A DNA stretch of 64,000 nt. Source: Rhizobiaceae bacterium. GTDB lineage: Bacteria > Pseudomonadota > Alphaproteobacteria > Rhizobiales > Rhizobiaceae. The translations under genes and the position numbers were made by a program. Shown piece by piece: positions 17,243 to 24,631 of this stretch. Under the pieces are notes generated by a model. It saw only the letters and a list, made by a program, of their open reading frames with translations. It searched no databases and had not been told where the DNA came from. The stretch covers positions 186,001-250,000 of the forward strand of contig JAMLJA010000006.1 of assembly GCA_023953905.1 (NCBI GenBank), written 5' to 3'. The stretch's first letter is position 1; every line of letters begins with the position of its first letter.

Positions 17243-18430
17243 ATGGTCAGCGGCAGGAAGGTTGAATCAGGCAACGGGCCGATCCGATACGGCATGGTAG
17301 GTGGCGGCCAGGGCGCCTTCATCGGCGGGGTCCACCGGATCGCCGCCCGCATGGACGGCGAGTTCCAACTCGTGGCCGGCGCACTTTCAGCCAACGCTGA
17401 AAAAGCCCGGGCATCGGGGGAGGAACTCGGTCTTGATCCAGAACGCGTCTATGGATCTTATCAGGAGATGGCGAAGGCCGAGGCGGCGAGGCCGGATGGC
17501 ATCGAGGCCGTCGCCATCGTGACGCCGAACCACGTGCACTATCCTGCGGCCAAGGCATTTCTGGAAGCCGGCATCCACGTCATCTGCGACAAACCTCTGA
17601 CTTCGTCATTGGCGGACGCCAAGAAACTCGCCGCGCTGGTGGAAAAGTCGGGCAAGGTGTTCGTTCTGACCCACAATTACACCGGCTACCCAATGATCAG
17701 GCAGGCCCGCGAAATGATCGCCAAAGGACAACTTGGCGATATCCGGGTCATTCAGGCGGAATATCCGCAGGATTGGCTCACGGAAAAGACCGAGGATACC
17801 GGATCCAAACAGGCTGCATGGCGCGTCGATCCGAAACAGTCGGGCGTAGGTGGATCAACGGGTGATATTGGCACACATGCGTACAATCTGGCGCGCTTCG
17901 TGACGGGTCTGGAACTCGACAGTCTGTCGGCTGACCTGGACTCCTTCGTCGAAGGTCGGCAGCTCGACGACAACGCCCATGTCATGTTGCGCTTCAAGGC
18001 GAAGCCGGGCGGCAGGCCCGCGAAAGGCATGCTGTGGGCAAGTCAGGTGGCACCGGGGCATGAGAATGGCCTCAAACTGCGCGTCTATGGCACCAAGGGC
18101 GGCATCGAATGGGTACAGGCGGACCCCAACTATCTCTGGTTCACGCCCTATGGCGAGCCGAAGCAGCTGATAACCCGTGGCGGCGCGGGTTCTGGGACAG
18201 CTGCCGCTCGTGTGACCCGCGTTCCATCGGGTCATCCTGAGGGCTATCTTGAAGGTTTCGCCAACATCTACCAGGAAGCCGCCCGCGCCATACGTGCGGC
18301 CCGGAAAAAGGGTGGGAAGCCGGCTAAGGATGTCATCTATCCTACCGTGTCGGATGGCGTTGAAGGCGTCGCGTTTGTCGAGGCGTGCGTGAAATCCTCC
18401 AAGAAGAACGCGGCCTGGACGAAGCTGTAA
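17243..18430 (+). CDS. Gfo/Idh/MocA-family oxidoreductase
   Basis: The protein has 395 residues. The N-terminal Rossmann domain starts YGMVGGGQGAFIGGVHR, VTPNHVHYPAAKAFL is the second landmark, and the catalytic Lys is in the hallmark CDKPLT. GGSTGDIGTHAYNLARF supplies the C-terminal-domain Asp/His catalytic residues. ATG 17243 has a GGAGGAG site. Members oxidise or reduce sugar hydroxyls with NAD(P), often at C3 of pyranoses. It is the last gene before the disrupted terminator and IS element. Confidence 0.9.
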   Translation: MVSGRKVESGNGPIRYGMVGGGQGAFIGGVHRIAARMDGEFQLVAGALSANAEKARASGEELGLDPERVYGSYQEMAKAEAARPDGIEAVAIVTPNHVHYPAAKAFLEAGIHVICDKPLTSSLADAKKLAALVEKSGKVFVLTHNYTGYPMIRQAREMIAKGQLGDIRVIQAEYPQDWLTEKTEDTGSKQAAWRVDPKQSGVGGSTGDIGTHAYNLARFVTGLELDSLSADLDSFVEGRQLDDNAHVMLRFKAKPGGRPAKGMLWASQVAPGHENGLKLRVYGTKGGIEWVQADPNYLWFTPYGEPKQLITRGGAGSGTAAARVTRVPSGHPEGYLEGFANIYQEAARAIRAARKKGGKPAKDVIYPTVSDGVEGVAFVEACVKSSKKNAAWTKL

Positions 18431-18472
18431 TCGCAGATCGGCTCTGGCTCACCCAAAAGGCTGAAACTCAGC

Positions 18473-18490
18473 AAAAGGCCTTCGGAAAAA
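18473..18490 (+). terminator. Left half of an intrinsic terminator split by the IS element
   Basis: AAAAGGCCTTCGG (18473-18485) is complementary, with one G-U pair, to CCGAGGGCCTTTTT at 19923-19936 on the far side of the IS. Removing the IS and one AAAAA copy restores a stem with an A-rich loop and a terminal T-run. It would have ended the Gfo/Idh operon and, read the other way, the SDR/lsrF operon. Confidence 0.75.
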
Positions 18491-18514
18491 TGAACTGACC
18501 CCCGAAAGTTGGAC
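18491..18514 (+). repeat. IS left terminal inverted repeat
   Basis: The 24-bp left end begins TGAACTGACCCC and ends AAAGTTGGAC. It matches the reverse complement of 19893-19916 at 22 of 24 positions. Confidence 0.9.
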
Positions 18515-18534
18515 ACAACCTTCGGGGGTTTTGC

Positions 18535-19056
18535 ATGTCCAAACACAGTGCGCGTTTCAAGCGCTCGGTTGTCGATAGCTATTTGTGCGGGGATGAAAGC
18601 TACGCGAGTGCTGGGTGGAAGCGCGGAGTTGACGCGGCGACCGTGCGCAAGTGGGTTGCTTTGTACCAGTCGCATGGCGATGCGGGGCTGTCGGGCAAAT
18701 ACGGTCGTTACGACGCGGCGTTCAAGCTGTCGGTGCTTGAGCGGATGTTGGGAGAAGGCCTGTCGTATCGGCAGACGGCGGCGCTGTTCAATATCCGCAA
18801 TGCCAGTTGCGTTGCGGGCTGGGAGAAGCGCTATGATGCGGGCGGGATAGAGGCGCTCGGCCCACGTCCCAGAGGACGCCCCATGTCGAAGCCGCCGACC
18901 CCCGCAGTGCCTGTTGCAGCCAGTGATGAGGCCAAAAGCCGTGAAGAACTGTTGGCCGAACTGAAGCAATTGCGGATGGAGAACGCCTACCTAAAAAAAC
19001 TGAAGGCCTTAACGCAGGAACAAGCGCCCAAAAAGCGCAAGCTGTCCAGGCGTTAA
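18535..19056 (+). CDS. IS3-family OrfA (helix-turn-helix protein)
   Basis: The protein has 173 residues. Two successive HTH segments are visible (residues about 5-55 and 60-105, the second with YRQTAALFNIRNASCVAGWEK). A C-terminal coiled-coil region, EELLAELKQLRMENAYLKKL, resembles the leucine zipper that multimerises IS3 transposases. The coding frame contains a seven-A run at 18993-18999 that should allow a -1 frameshift into OrfB. It binds the terminal repeats. Confidence 0.92.
   Translation: MSKHSARFKRSVVDSYLCGDESYASAGWKRGVDAATVRKWVALYQSHGDAGLSGKYGRYDAAFKLSVLERMLGEGLSYRQTAALFNIRNASCVAGWEKRYDAGGIEALGPRPRGRPMSKPPTPAVPVAASDEAKSREELLAELKQLRMENAYLKKLKALTQEQAPKKRKLSRR
18993..19000 (+). other. 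Probable programmed -1 ribosomal frameshift site
   Basis: Seven A followed by C occurs near the OrfA end. Slipping back one base enters a frame that is open without interruption (KTEGLNAGTSAQKAQAVQALR and onward) into OrfB, giving an OrfAB fusion transposase as expected in IS3-family elements. Confidence 0.75.
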
Positions 19057-19061
19057 GGCCG

Positions 19062-19889
19062 TTGCACCCGCTTGAAGGCTTGCTGGAACTGGCGAAGCTG
19101 CCGCGCAGCACGTTCTATTACAGACAAAAGGCCGCCTCGCGCCCGGACCGCCATGCGGCGCTGAAGGAGGCGATCAAGGCCGTCTTCGACAGCCACAAGG
19201 GCCGCTACGGCTATCGCCGGGTGACCGCGCAACTGCGCCAGTCGGGCCGGCGCGTCAACCACAAGACCGTCCAGAGCCTGATGGCCGGGATGGGATTGAA
19301 GTCGCTGGTCAGGCCGAAGAAGTATCGTTCCTACAGAGGCGAGGTTGGGCGGACCGCTCCCGATCTGTTGCAGCGCAAGTTCAGCGCAGAGCGCGCCAAC
19401 CGCAAATGGGTGACCGACGTGACGGAGTTCAGCGTGGCCGGCGACAAACTCTACCTGTCTCCCGTCATGGATCTCTACAATGGCGAGATCCTCGCGTTCG
19501 AAACCTCACGAAGGCCGCTGTTCAAGCTGGTGGACAATATGCTGACCAAAGCCTTCGCCAGGCTCGATGAGGACGAACGGCCGATCCTGCATTCCGATCA
19601 GGGATGGCAATACCAGATGCCGGCATTCCAGCGCAGGCTGGAAGCCAGAGGCCTTGCACAGAGCATGTCACGCAAAGGCAATTGCCTCGACAACGCACCG
19701 ATGGAGAGCTTCTTTGCCACGCTCAAGTCCGAGCTCTTCCATCCCGAACGGTTCGAAACCATCCAAAGCCTCGATACGGCCATCGTGCGCTACATCGACT
19801 ACTACAACCAACGCCGCATCAAATTGAAACTGAAAGGGCTGAGCCCCGTGCAATACAGAACCCAGCCCTTAAATCTACCAGATCAATGA
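19062..19889 (+). CDS. IS3-family OrfB, DDE transposase catalytic domain (rve)
   Basis: The region shown is 275 codons; the frame is open upstream to the frameshift site near 18996. Catalytic residues are Asp in WVTDVTEF, Asp in LHSDQGWQYQ and Glu in NAPMESFFATLKSE. An N-terminal HTH_21-like segment (HKGRYGYRRVTAQL) precedes the core. The domain ends QRRIKLKLKGLSPVQYR as in full-length members. TTG 19062 is only the frame's first start-like codon; translation probably arises as an OrfAB fusion. Confidence 0.93.
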   Translation: MHPLEGLLELAKLPRSTFYYRQKAASRPDRHAALKEAIKAVFDSHKGRYGYRRVTAQLRQSGRRVNHKTVQSLMAGMGLKSLVRPKKYRSYRGEVGRTAPDLLQRKFSAERANRKWVTDVTEFSVAGDKLYLSPVMDLYNGEILAFETSRRPLFKLVDNMLTKAFARLDEDERPILHSDQGWQYQMPAFQRRLEARGLAQSMSRKGNCLDNAPMESFFATLKSELFHPERFETIQSLDTAIVRYIDYYNQRRIKLKLKGLSPVQYRTQPLNLPDQ

Positions 19890-19892
19890 ACC

Positions 19893-19916
19893 GTCCAACT
19901 TTATGGGGTCAGTTCA
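19893..19916 (-). repeat. IS right terminal inverted repeat
   Basis: It runs inward from TGAACTGACCCC on the reverse strand and pairs with 18491-18514 with two mismatches. Confidence 0.9.
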
Positions 19917-19936
19917 AAAAACCCGAGGGCCTTTTT
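19917..19936. terminator. Right half of the IS-split intrinsic terminator
   Basis: AAAAAC is followed by CCGAGGGCCTTTTT (19923-19936). The latter complements the left arm at 18473-18485. In its present state neither half forms the original hairpin unless the 1.4-kb IS is looped out. Confidence 0.75.
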
Positions 19937-19963
19937 CGTGTTTGAGATGGGCCGGAAAGCAGT

Positions 19964-20758
19964 TCACCTCAGCGAGGTTGCGATGCCGCCGCCATCCACG
20001 GTCAAGACGGCGGCGTTGACCTTGTCCATCAGAGCGAGATGGAGGAATGTCTCGGCGACGTCGGCCGAGGTTACCTCAACGCCAAGCAGATTGCCGGACA
20101 TATACTCCTTGGGGGTCAAGCCGCGTGCGGCCGCACGGTCGGCAATCATCTGATCGGTCATCAGCCCGGACCGTATCCGACCCGCATTCACCCCGTTGAC
20201 GCGGATGCCTTCATGGCTGTGGTCCAGGGCATATTGCTTCATCAGCGCCATCACGGCGGCCTTTGGAATTCCGTATGGGCCGAAATGCTTTCCCGGGTTC
20301 ACTGACTGGTTCGAGATGTTGAAGAGAATCGTGCCGCCACGTCCCTGTCGCCGAAAGATCTTCAAGGCAGTCTGGCTGGCAATCTGGTGTCCGAAAAAGT
20401 TGAGATCGAAGCTCCGGCGCAGATCGGCAAGCGCCAGATCACCTATCGGCCCTTGCGGACCCGAACCGGCATTGGAGACCAGAATATCCAGACCGCCCAG
20501 CGTGTTGTCGAGCTTTGAGAACGCCTCGGCCACCGACATGGTGTCGGTGACATCGCACATGCCGGTGTAGCAACCCAGTTCGTTGCGCAGCAGTTCAAGC
20601 GCCGCCTCGTCGATATCCAGCGCCGCCGCAATCGCGCCGGCGCGGGCGAATGTCCTGACGATGTCCCGGCCTATGCCGCTGCCGGCGCCGGTGACGGCGA
20701 CGACCCGGCCCTCGAGCGGCCTGACAAGCTGGATGTCGGGTAAGGCGGCGGGGTCCAT
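19964..20758 (-). CDS. Short-chain dehydrogenase/reductase (SDR)
   Basis: The protein has 264 residues. The cofactor motif TGAGSGIG is at residues 23-30, NAG at 96-98, and the catalytic Ser149-Tyr162-Lys166 set is present (ISNQS, YGIPK). The acidic LDIDEAA after strand 2 favours NAD over NADP. It starts 3 bp after the lsrF-type stop. It is predicted to oxidise a secondary alcohol of the substrate carried through the DhaKL/LsrF steps; polyol or deoxyketose oxidation would fit. Confidence 0.9.
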   Translation of the reverse strand: MDPAALPDIQLVRPLEGRVVAVTGAGSGIGRDIVRTFARAGAIAAALDIDEAALELLRNELGCYTGMCDVTDTMSVAEAFSKLDNTLGGLDILVSNAGSGPQGPIGDLALADLRRSFDLNFFGHQIASQTALKIFRRQGRGGTILFNISNQSVNPGKHFGPYGIPKAAVMALMKQYALDHSHEGIRVNGVNAGRIRSGLMTDQMIADRAAARGLTPKEYMSGNLLGVEVTSADVAETFLHLALMDKVNAAVLTVDGGGIATSLR

Positions 20759-20761
20759 GCC

Positions 20762-21649
20762 TCAGGCAGCCTTTCGCGGTTCGAGGTCCTTGAACATTGC
20801 ATAAGCCTGATCGGCGCGCTCACCATCATGGACCACGGCCGCCAGTGCCTTGAGCATGGCTGTCGGGTTCGTGGACTGGAAAACGTTGCGTCCCATGTCG
20901 ACGCCGGCCGCGCCCTGGTCGACGGCGAGCCATGCCATCTCCAACGCTTCTCGCTCAGGCAATTTCTTGCCACCGGCAATCACAATCGGCACGGGGCAGC
21001 CGAGCACGATCTTCTCGAAGTCTTCGTCCACATAGTATGACTTGACGAACTGAGCGCCGATTTCCGCGGCGATACGCGTGGCAAGGCCGAAGTAGCGCGC
21101 ATCGCGCACCATATCCTTTCCGACGCCCGTAACGGCCATTGTCGGAATGCCGTAGCGGGTGCCGGTGTCGATCAGCTTCACCACATTCGCGATAGATTTG
21201 TGCTCGTACTCGGCGCCGATATAGACCTGCGCCGCCGTAGCGACTGCGCCGAGGCGGATGGCATCATCGATGTCGACGGCGACGAGTTCGTTCGACAGTT
21301 CCGTAAGGATCGAGTTACCGCCCGAGCATCGCAGCACGACCGGCTTGTTGACCTCCGGCTGGATCGTGGCGCGCAGCGAACCACGCGTGCACATCAACAC
21401 ATCTGCATGTTCAGCCAGCGGCGCGATGGTCAGGTCGATACGTTCCAGACCGGTTGTCGGTCCCTGAAAATAGCCATGATCGAAGGCGAGCATCACGGTG
21501 CGACCGCTCTTGGGATTGAAAACGCGGGCCATGCGGGCCTTCATGCCCCAATCGTGATGCGCCGCACCCTTGATGTAGAAACGACTGGTGTCGGCCGGGC
21601 GATCCTGTCCCCAATCCTTGCCGTCCTTGATGTCGTCGAGATCAGCCAT
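20762..21649 (-). CDS. lsrF: LsrF-type 3-hydroxy-5-phosphonooxypentane-2,4-dione thiolase (class I aldolase family)
   Basis: The protein has 295 residues. The N-terminus [33 protein letters not shown] and the block [11 protein letters not shown] match what I remember of enterobacterial LsrF closely. The catalytic Lys is at residue 203 (FVKSYYV), and Asp57-His58 are conserved. In autoinducer-2 processing LsrF transfers acetyl from P-HPD to CoA, giving acetyl-CoA and DHAP. Here no LsrK, LsrG, LsrR or LsrACDB gene is present; the partners are DhaK, DhaL and an SDR. It starts 32 bp after the DhaL stop. Confidence 0.88.
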   Translation of the reverse strand: MADLDDIKDGKDWGQDRPADTSRFYIKGAAHHDWGMKARMARVFNPKSGRTVMLAFDHGYFQGPTTGLERIDLTIAPLAEHADVLMCTRGSLRATIQPEVNKPVVLRCSGGNSILTELSNELVAVDIDDAIRLGAVATAAQVYIGAEYEHKSIANVVKLIDTGTRYGIPTMAVTGVGKDMVRDARYFGLATRIAAEIGAQFVKSYYVDEDFEKIVLGCPVPIVIAGGKKLPEREALEMAWLAVDQGAAGVDMGRNVFQSTNPTAMLKALAAVVHDGERADQAYAMFKDLEPRKAA

Positions 21650-21681
21650 GAGAAATCCTTTCCGGGCGAGCTACTGCGCCG

Positions 21682-22326
21682 TCAGTTTCCTGAGATGAAG
21701 TCGCGCATGGCGACGAGAATGATTGAGACGGAGATCGCGCCCGGATCGGGGTGTCCAAGGCTTCTTTCGCCGAGCGATCGCGCCTTGCCGGTGGTCGCAA
21801 TCATTTCTTTGGTGGCTTCTACGCCGTGAAGAGCCCCTTGCGCCGCAGCGGCGGAGGCGCCTTCCAGTGACCCGCCATCGGCACGTGCCGCGCGCGCGGC
21901 CGGCGCCAACGCATCAATGATGGTCTTCTGGCCTTCGGTTACGCCGCCGCGTTTCAACACGGCCGCCAATCCGCTTTCAAGAAGGTCAGCGAAGCCGGCG
22001 CCATCCAGCAATTCCTTGCCGGATAGAGCCTTTCCGCCAGCGCGGAAAAACGTTCCGAAGATGGCACCCGCGGCGCCGCCCGTCTCCGACAAGACCGCCA
22101 TGCCGACAGCCTTGAATGCGTCTTCGATCGAGGCTGTCGGGCTTGATTTCAGTGCTGCGCGCGCCGCCTCGAAACCGCGCTTCATGCCGGTTCCGTGGTC
22201 GCCGTCGCCGATTGCGAGGTCGGCATCTGTCAGCACATCTGCCTGATCGACGACCGCTTGCGCCACCGCGTCGAGCATGGCGACGACCGCCGCCGCATCA
22301 AGTGTTTCGGCCACGTCGAACCTCAC
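21682..22326 (-). CDS. dhaL: Dihydroxyacetone kinase-type subunit DhaL (nucleotide-binding)
   Basis: The protein has 214 residues, an all-helical DhaL domain. Mg-ADP ligands Asp36, Asp41 and Asp43 lie in DADLAIGDGDHG; the lid and base residues are in TGGAAGAIFG and GERSLGHPDPGA. The GTG start at 22326 overlaps the DhaK stop by 4 bp. No DhaM or other PTS phosphotransfer gene is present in the window, so phosphorylation may be ATP-dependent or use PTS proteins encoded elsewhere. Confidence 0.9.
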   Translation of the reverse strand: MRFDVAETLDAAAVVAMLDAVAQAVVDQADVLTDADLAIGDGDHGTGMKRGFEAARAALKSSPTASIEDAFKAVGMAVLSETGGAAGAIFGTFFRAGGKALSGKELLDGAGFADLLESGLAAVLKRGGVTEGQKTIIDALAPAARAARADGGSLEGASAAAAQGALHGVEATKEMIATTGKARSLGERSLGHPDPGAISVSIILVAMRDFISGN

Positions 22327-23333
22327 ATACGCGAATAGCCGAGCGATTCCGCCGGCAGGTCAAGATAGTGCTTCAACTCGTCGTCGAGCTTCAGCAGTGT
22401 AATGGAAAGGCCGGCCATCTCCTGCGTGGTCACCCAGGTTCCGACATCCGTTCGGTGCACCTTGATCCCTTCGCGATCGCAAATCTGCCTGACGCGCCTG
22501 TTGACGATCAGCATTTCCATCATCGTCGTTGCGCCAAGATTGTTGATCATCAGCGCCACTTCGTCACCGCGCCCGAAGGGAAGATCGGCAAGGATCTTCT
22601 CCATCATCTGATCGGCGATCAAGTCAGCCGAGGTCAGCTTCTGGCGATAGACACCGGCCTCGCCATGCGCGCCCATGCCTATCTCGATCTCGTCGTCGGC
22701 GAGTTCGAAAGTCAATTTTCCGGTTTCGGGGATAGACCCGGCTGAGACCGCTACCGCCATGGAGCGAAGATTGGCCACCGTCTTGCGGGCCACGCGCTCG
22801 ACCTCATCGAAACTGTCAAGTTCGGTTGCCGCTCCACCCGTTATCTTGATGGCGTAGACATCGCCCGCAATGCCGCGCCGGTCGTGCACGCGGTCCGGCG
22901 GCGCGGCGGCCACATCGTCGGTAATGCGCACGGTGCGCACATCGATCCCTTCGTCCTCAATGAGGATTTCAGAGGCCATGTCGAAGTTCATATTGTCGCC
23001 GGCATAGTTGCCGTAGAGGAACAGCACGCCCTTGCCGCGATGCACCGCCTTGGTCGCCGCGACGATTATGTCTGGCGAAGGCGCAGCGAATACCTGCCCG
23101 CAGGCGGCTCCGTCGCCCATGTTCTTGCCGACAAAGCCGTGGAAGAGAGGTTCGTGGCCGCTGCCGCCGCCGATGAGCAGACCGACCTTGGTATCGGGAA
23201 GATCGGTCCGAACGATGGCATTGTGCCCCGGCAGTTTTACGATGCGTCCGTCATTGGCCAGAACCAGGCCCTCAAGCATCTCGGCGACCACTTTCCTGCG
23301 GTCGTTCAACAGCTTCTTGGTGGGTTGTGCCAT
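22323..23333 (-). CDS. dhaK: Dihydroxyacetone kinase-type subunit DhaK (substrate-binding)
   Basis: The protein has 336 residues. The covalent substrate-binding His is His223 (GMGAHGEAG). His60 (GGGSGHEP) and Asp113 (AGDNMNFD) complete the expected active site. DhaK binds hydroxymethyl ketones through a hemiaminal at this His. Homologues phosphorylate dihydroxyacetone or erythruloses. Next to LsrF, the target may be a C5 alpha-hydroxyketone (inference). It starts just after the small membrane protein stop. Confidence 0.91.
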   Translation of the reverse strand: MAQPTKKLLNDRRKVVAEMLEGLVLANDGRIVKLPGHNAIVRTDLPDTKVGLLIGGGSGHEPLFHGFVGKNMGDGAACGQVFAAPSPDIIVAATKAVHRGKGVLFLYGNYAGDNMNFDMASEILIEDEGIDVRTVRITDDVAAAPPDRVHDRRGIAGDVYAIKITGGAATELDSFDEVERVARKTVANLRSMAVAVSAGSIPETGKLTFELADDEIEIGMGAHGEAGVYRQKLTSADLIADQMMEKILADLPFGRGDEVALMINNLGATTMMEMLIVNRRVRQICDREGIKVHRTDVGTWVTTQEMAGLSITLLKLDDELKHYLDLPAESLGYSRM

Positions 23334-23336
23334 GGC

Positions 23337-23525
23337 TCAGTCCTCCTCCTTCAACTTACCGTCCGGTACATGATCCAACACCATGAACAGTAGAACACCG
23401 ACCAGGAGCACGGGAAAGCCGAGCACGAAGAGGGCGTGGGTGAAGGGCTGGCACAGCATGGCGAAGCCGATGAGGATCAGCCCGCTGGCAATTCGATAGG
23501 CCCAGTTCTTGGCGCTTTCGCTCAT
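23337..23525 (-). CDS. Small two-TM membrane protein of the second ABC transporter operon
   Basis: The protein has 62 residues. Two hydrophobic segments (ASGLILIGFAMLC and FVLGFPVLLVGVLLFMVL) flank the motif LCQPF, and the tail is charged (KLKEED). Its start overlaps the upstream ATPase stop by 4 bp. Layout and the LCQP motif match the 75-residue protein at 6050-6277. Repeated occurrence inside importer operons suggests a transporter-associated subunit; function is not established from sequence. Confidence 0.78.
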   Translation of the reverse strand: MSESAKNWAYRIASGLILIGFAMLCQPFTHALFVLGFPVLLVGVLLFMVLDHVPDGKLKEED

Positions 23526-24631
23526 GCGTCCCTCCCGTCCTGATGAGAGATGCGTCGACCGGTTTCCGCCTCGAACAGAAAACCCGCGCCCGATGGCAGT
23601 CGGAACGAGCAGGCATCTCCCTGTTCCAGCGGCATCGACAATGGCACCACCTTGCGGAAGAAACCCGCCGGGGTTTCCACCTGTACGGCCCGCTCGAAAC
23701 CGCGATTGTCCACCGCGTAGATTGTGCCGCGACTGCCGCCGACGGCATCTGCGGCCTCAATCTCGATGTCCTCTGGCCAAACGCCAAGCAAAATAGGTCC
23801 CTCGGAGCGGGCAATGCGACCGAAACCGGTGAGGGGAAGCCGTTGCGCAGATCCCTTGATGATCACCTCTTCGCCATCAATGTCTGCATCCAGAAAAGCC
23901 ATTGCCGGACTGCCGACAAGTTTGCCCACGATCATGTTCGCGGGAAGGTCATAGATATCGTCGATGGTTCCGGCCTGCTGGATCTGGCCACCGTCTATGA
24001 TCCCGATACGGTCCGCAATCGCGATCGCGCCATGATAGTCATGGGTGGCGTAGAGCATCGTCGAATGATGCTGCCGATGGATCTGGCGCAGTTCGGCGCG
24101 CAGTCCCTCACGCAGCTTCAGATCCAGCGCCGACAAGGGCTCGTCGAGAAGGAATATCTGAGGTCGCCTGACGAGTGCCCGCGCGATCGCCACGCGTTGC
24201 CGCTCGCCGCCCGACAGCGTGCCGACATCGCGGGTCAACAGATGCGAGATTCGCAAGAGTTCGGCCGTGTGCCCGACGCGGCGGCCGATTTCGTCCTCTG
24301 CCTCGCGATATGCCGGCGAACGCAGGGCAAAAGCGATGTTGTCTTGGACGTTGAGTACCGGCAGCAGATTGAAACCTTCGAAGACGATGGCGACGTCGCG
24401 GCTTGCCGGGTCCGCTTCGGTCACGTCGCGGCCCCCAAGGTTGACGCTTCCGGCGTCCAGGTCGATCAGTCCCGCGGAAGCCAGCAGCGTCGAGCTCTTG
24501 CCGGCGCCGGTCGGCCCAAGCAGGGCGAATATCTCATTATCGTTGACTGTCAGGTCGAGGCCGCGCAATGCGCGCTTGCCACGATAGGCCTTCTTGAGGC
24601 CCTTGAGTTCAAGCATGGGAGTTGCGCTCAT
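23522..24631 (-). CDS. ABC transporter ATP-binding protein 3 (Q-loop Glu variant)
   Basis: The protein has 369 residues. Walker A GPTGAGKS, signature LSGGERQRVA, Walker B FLLDEPLSALD and H-loop YATHDYH are visible, followed by a TOBE-like domain. The Q-loop residue is Glu (IVFEGFNLLP; codon GAA), where Gln is expected. Its start overlaps the ATPase 4 stop by 4 bp. In the predicted heterodimer, its Walker A faces the LPPGA signature of ATPase 4, so one composite site is atypical. Confidence 0.9.
   Translation of the reverse strand: MSATPMLELKGLKKAYRGKRALRGLDLTVNDNEIFALLGPTGAGKSSTLLASAGLIDLDAGSVNLGGRDVTEADPASRDVAIVFEGFNLLPVLNVQDNIAFALRSPAYREAEDEIGRRVGHTAELLRISHLLTRDVGTLSGGERQRVAIARALVRRPQIFLLDEPLSALDLKLREGLRAELRQIHRQHHSTMLYATHDYHGAIAIADRIGIIDGGQIQQAGTIDDIYDLPANMIVGKLVGSPAMAFLDADIDGEEVIIKGSAQRLPLTGFGRIARSEGPILLGVWPEDIEIEAADAVGGSRGTIYAVDNRGFERAVQVETPAGFFRKVVPLSMPLEQGDACSFRLPSGAGFLFEAETGRRISHQDGRDA

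Larger units (their letters stand above)
18491..19916. mobile_element. Complete IS3-family insertion sequence, IS150-group-like
   Basis: The element is 1,426 bp long. Its ends are 24-bp inverted repeats starting TGAACTGACCCC with only two mismatches (18491-18514 and 19893-19916). It encodes overlapping-frame OrfA and OrfB with a DDE transposase. Both ends are flanked by AAAAA, compatible with a 3-5 bp target duplication, although the A-run makes its length ambiguous. Both frames are open and catalytic residues intact, so it looks recent and potentially active. IS group assignment rests on the terminal sequence, the long two-HTH OrfA and layout. Confidence 0.92.

Noticed and set aside
8499..18430. 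Naming the first cluster a levoglucosan or C-glycoside pathway
   Set aside because: Enzyme families fit only loosely; several genes have no place in those routes and substrate specificity cannot be read from sequence.
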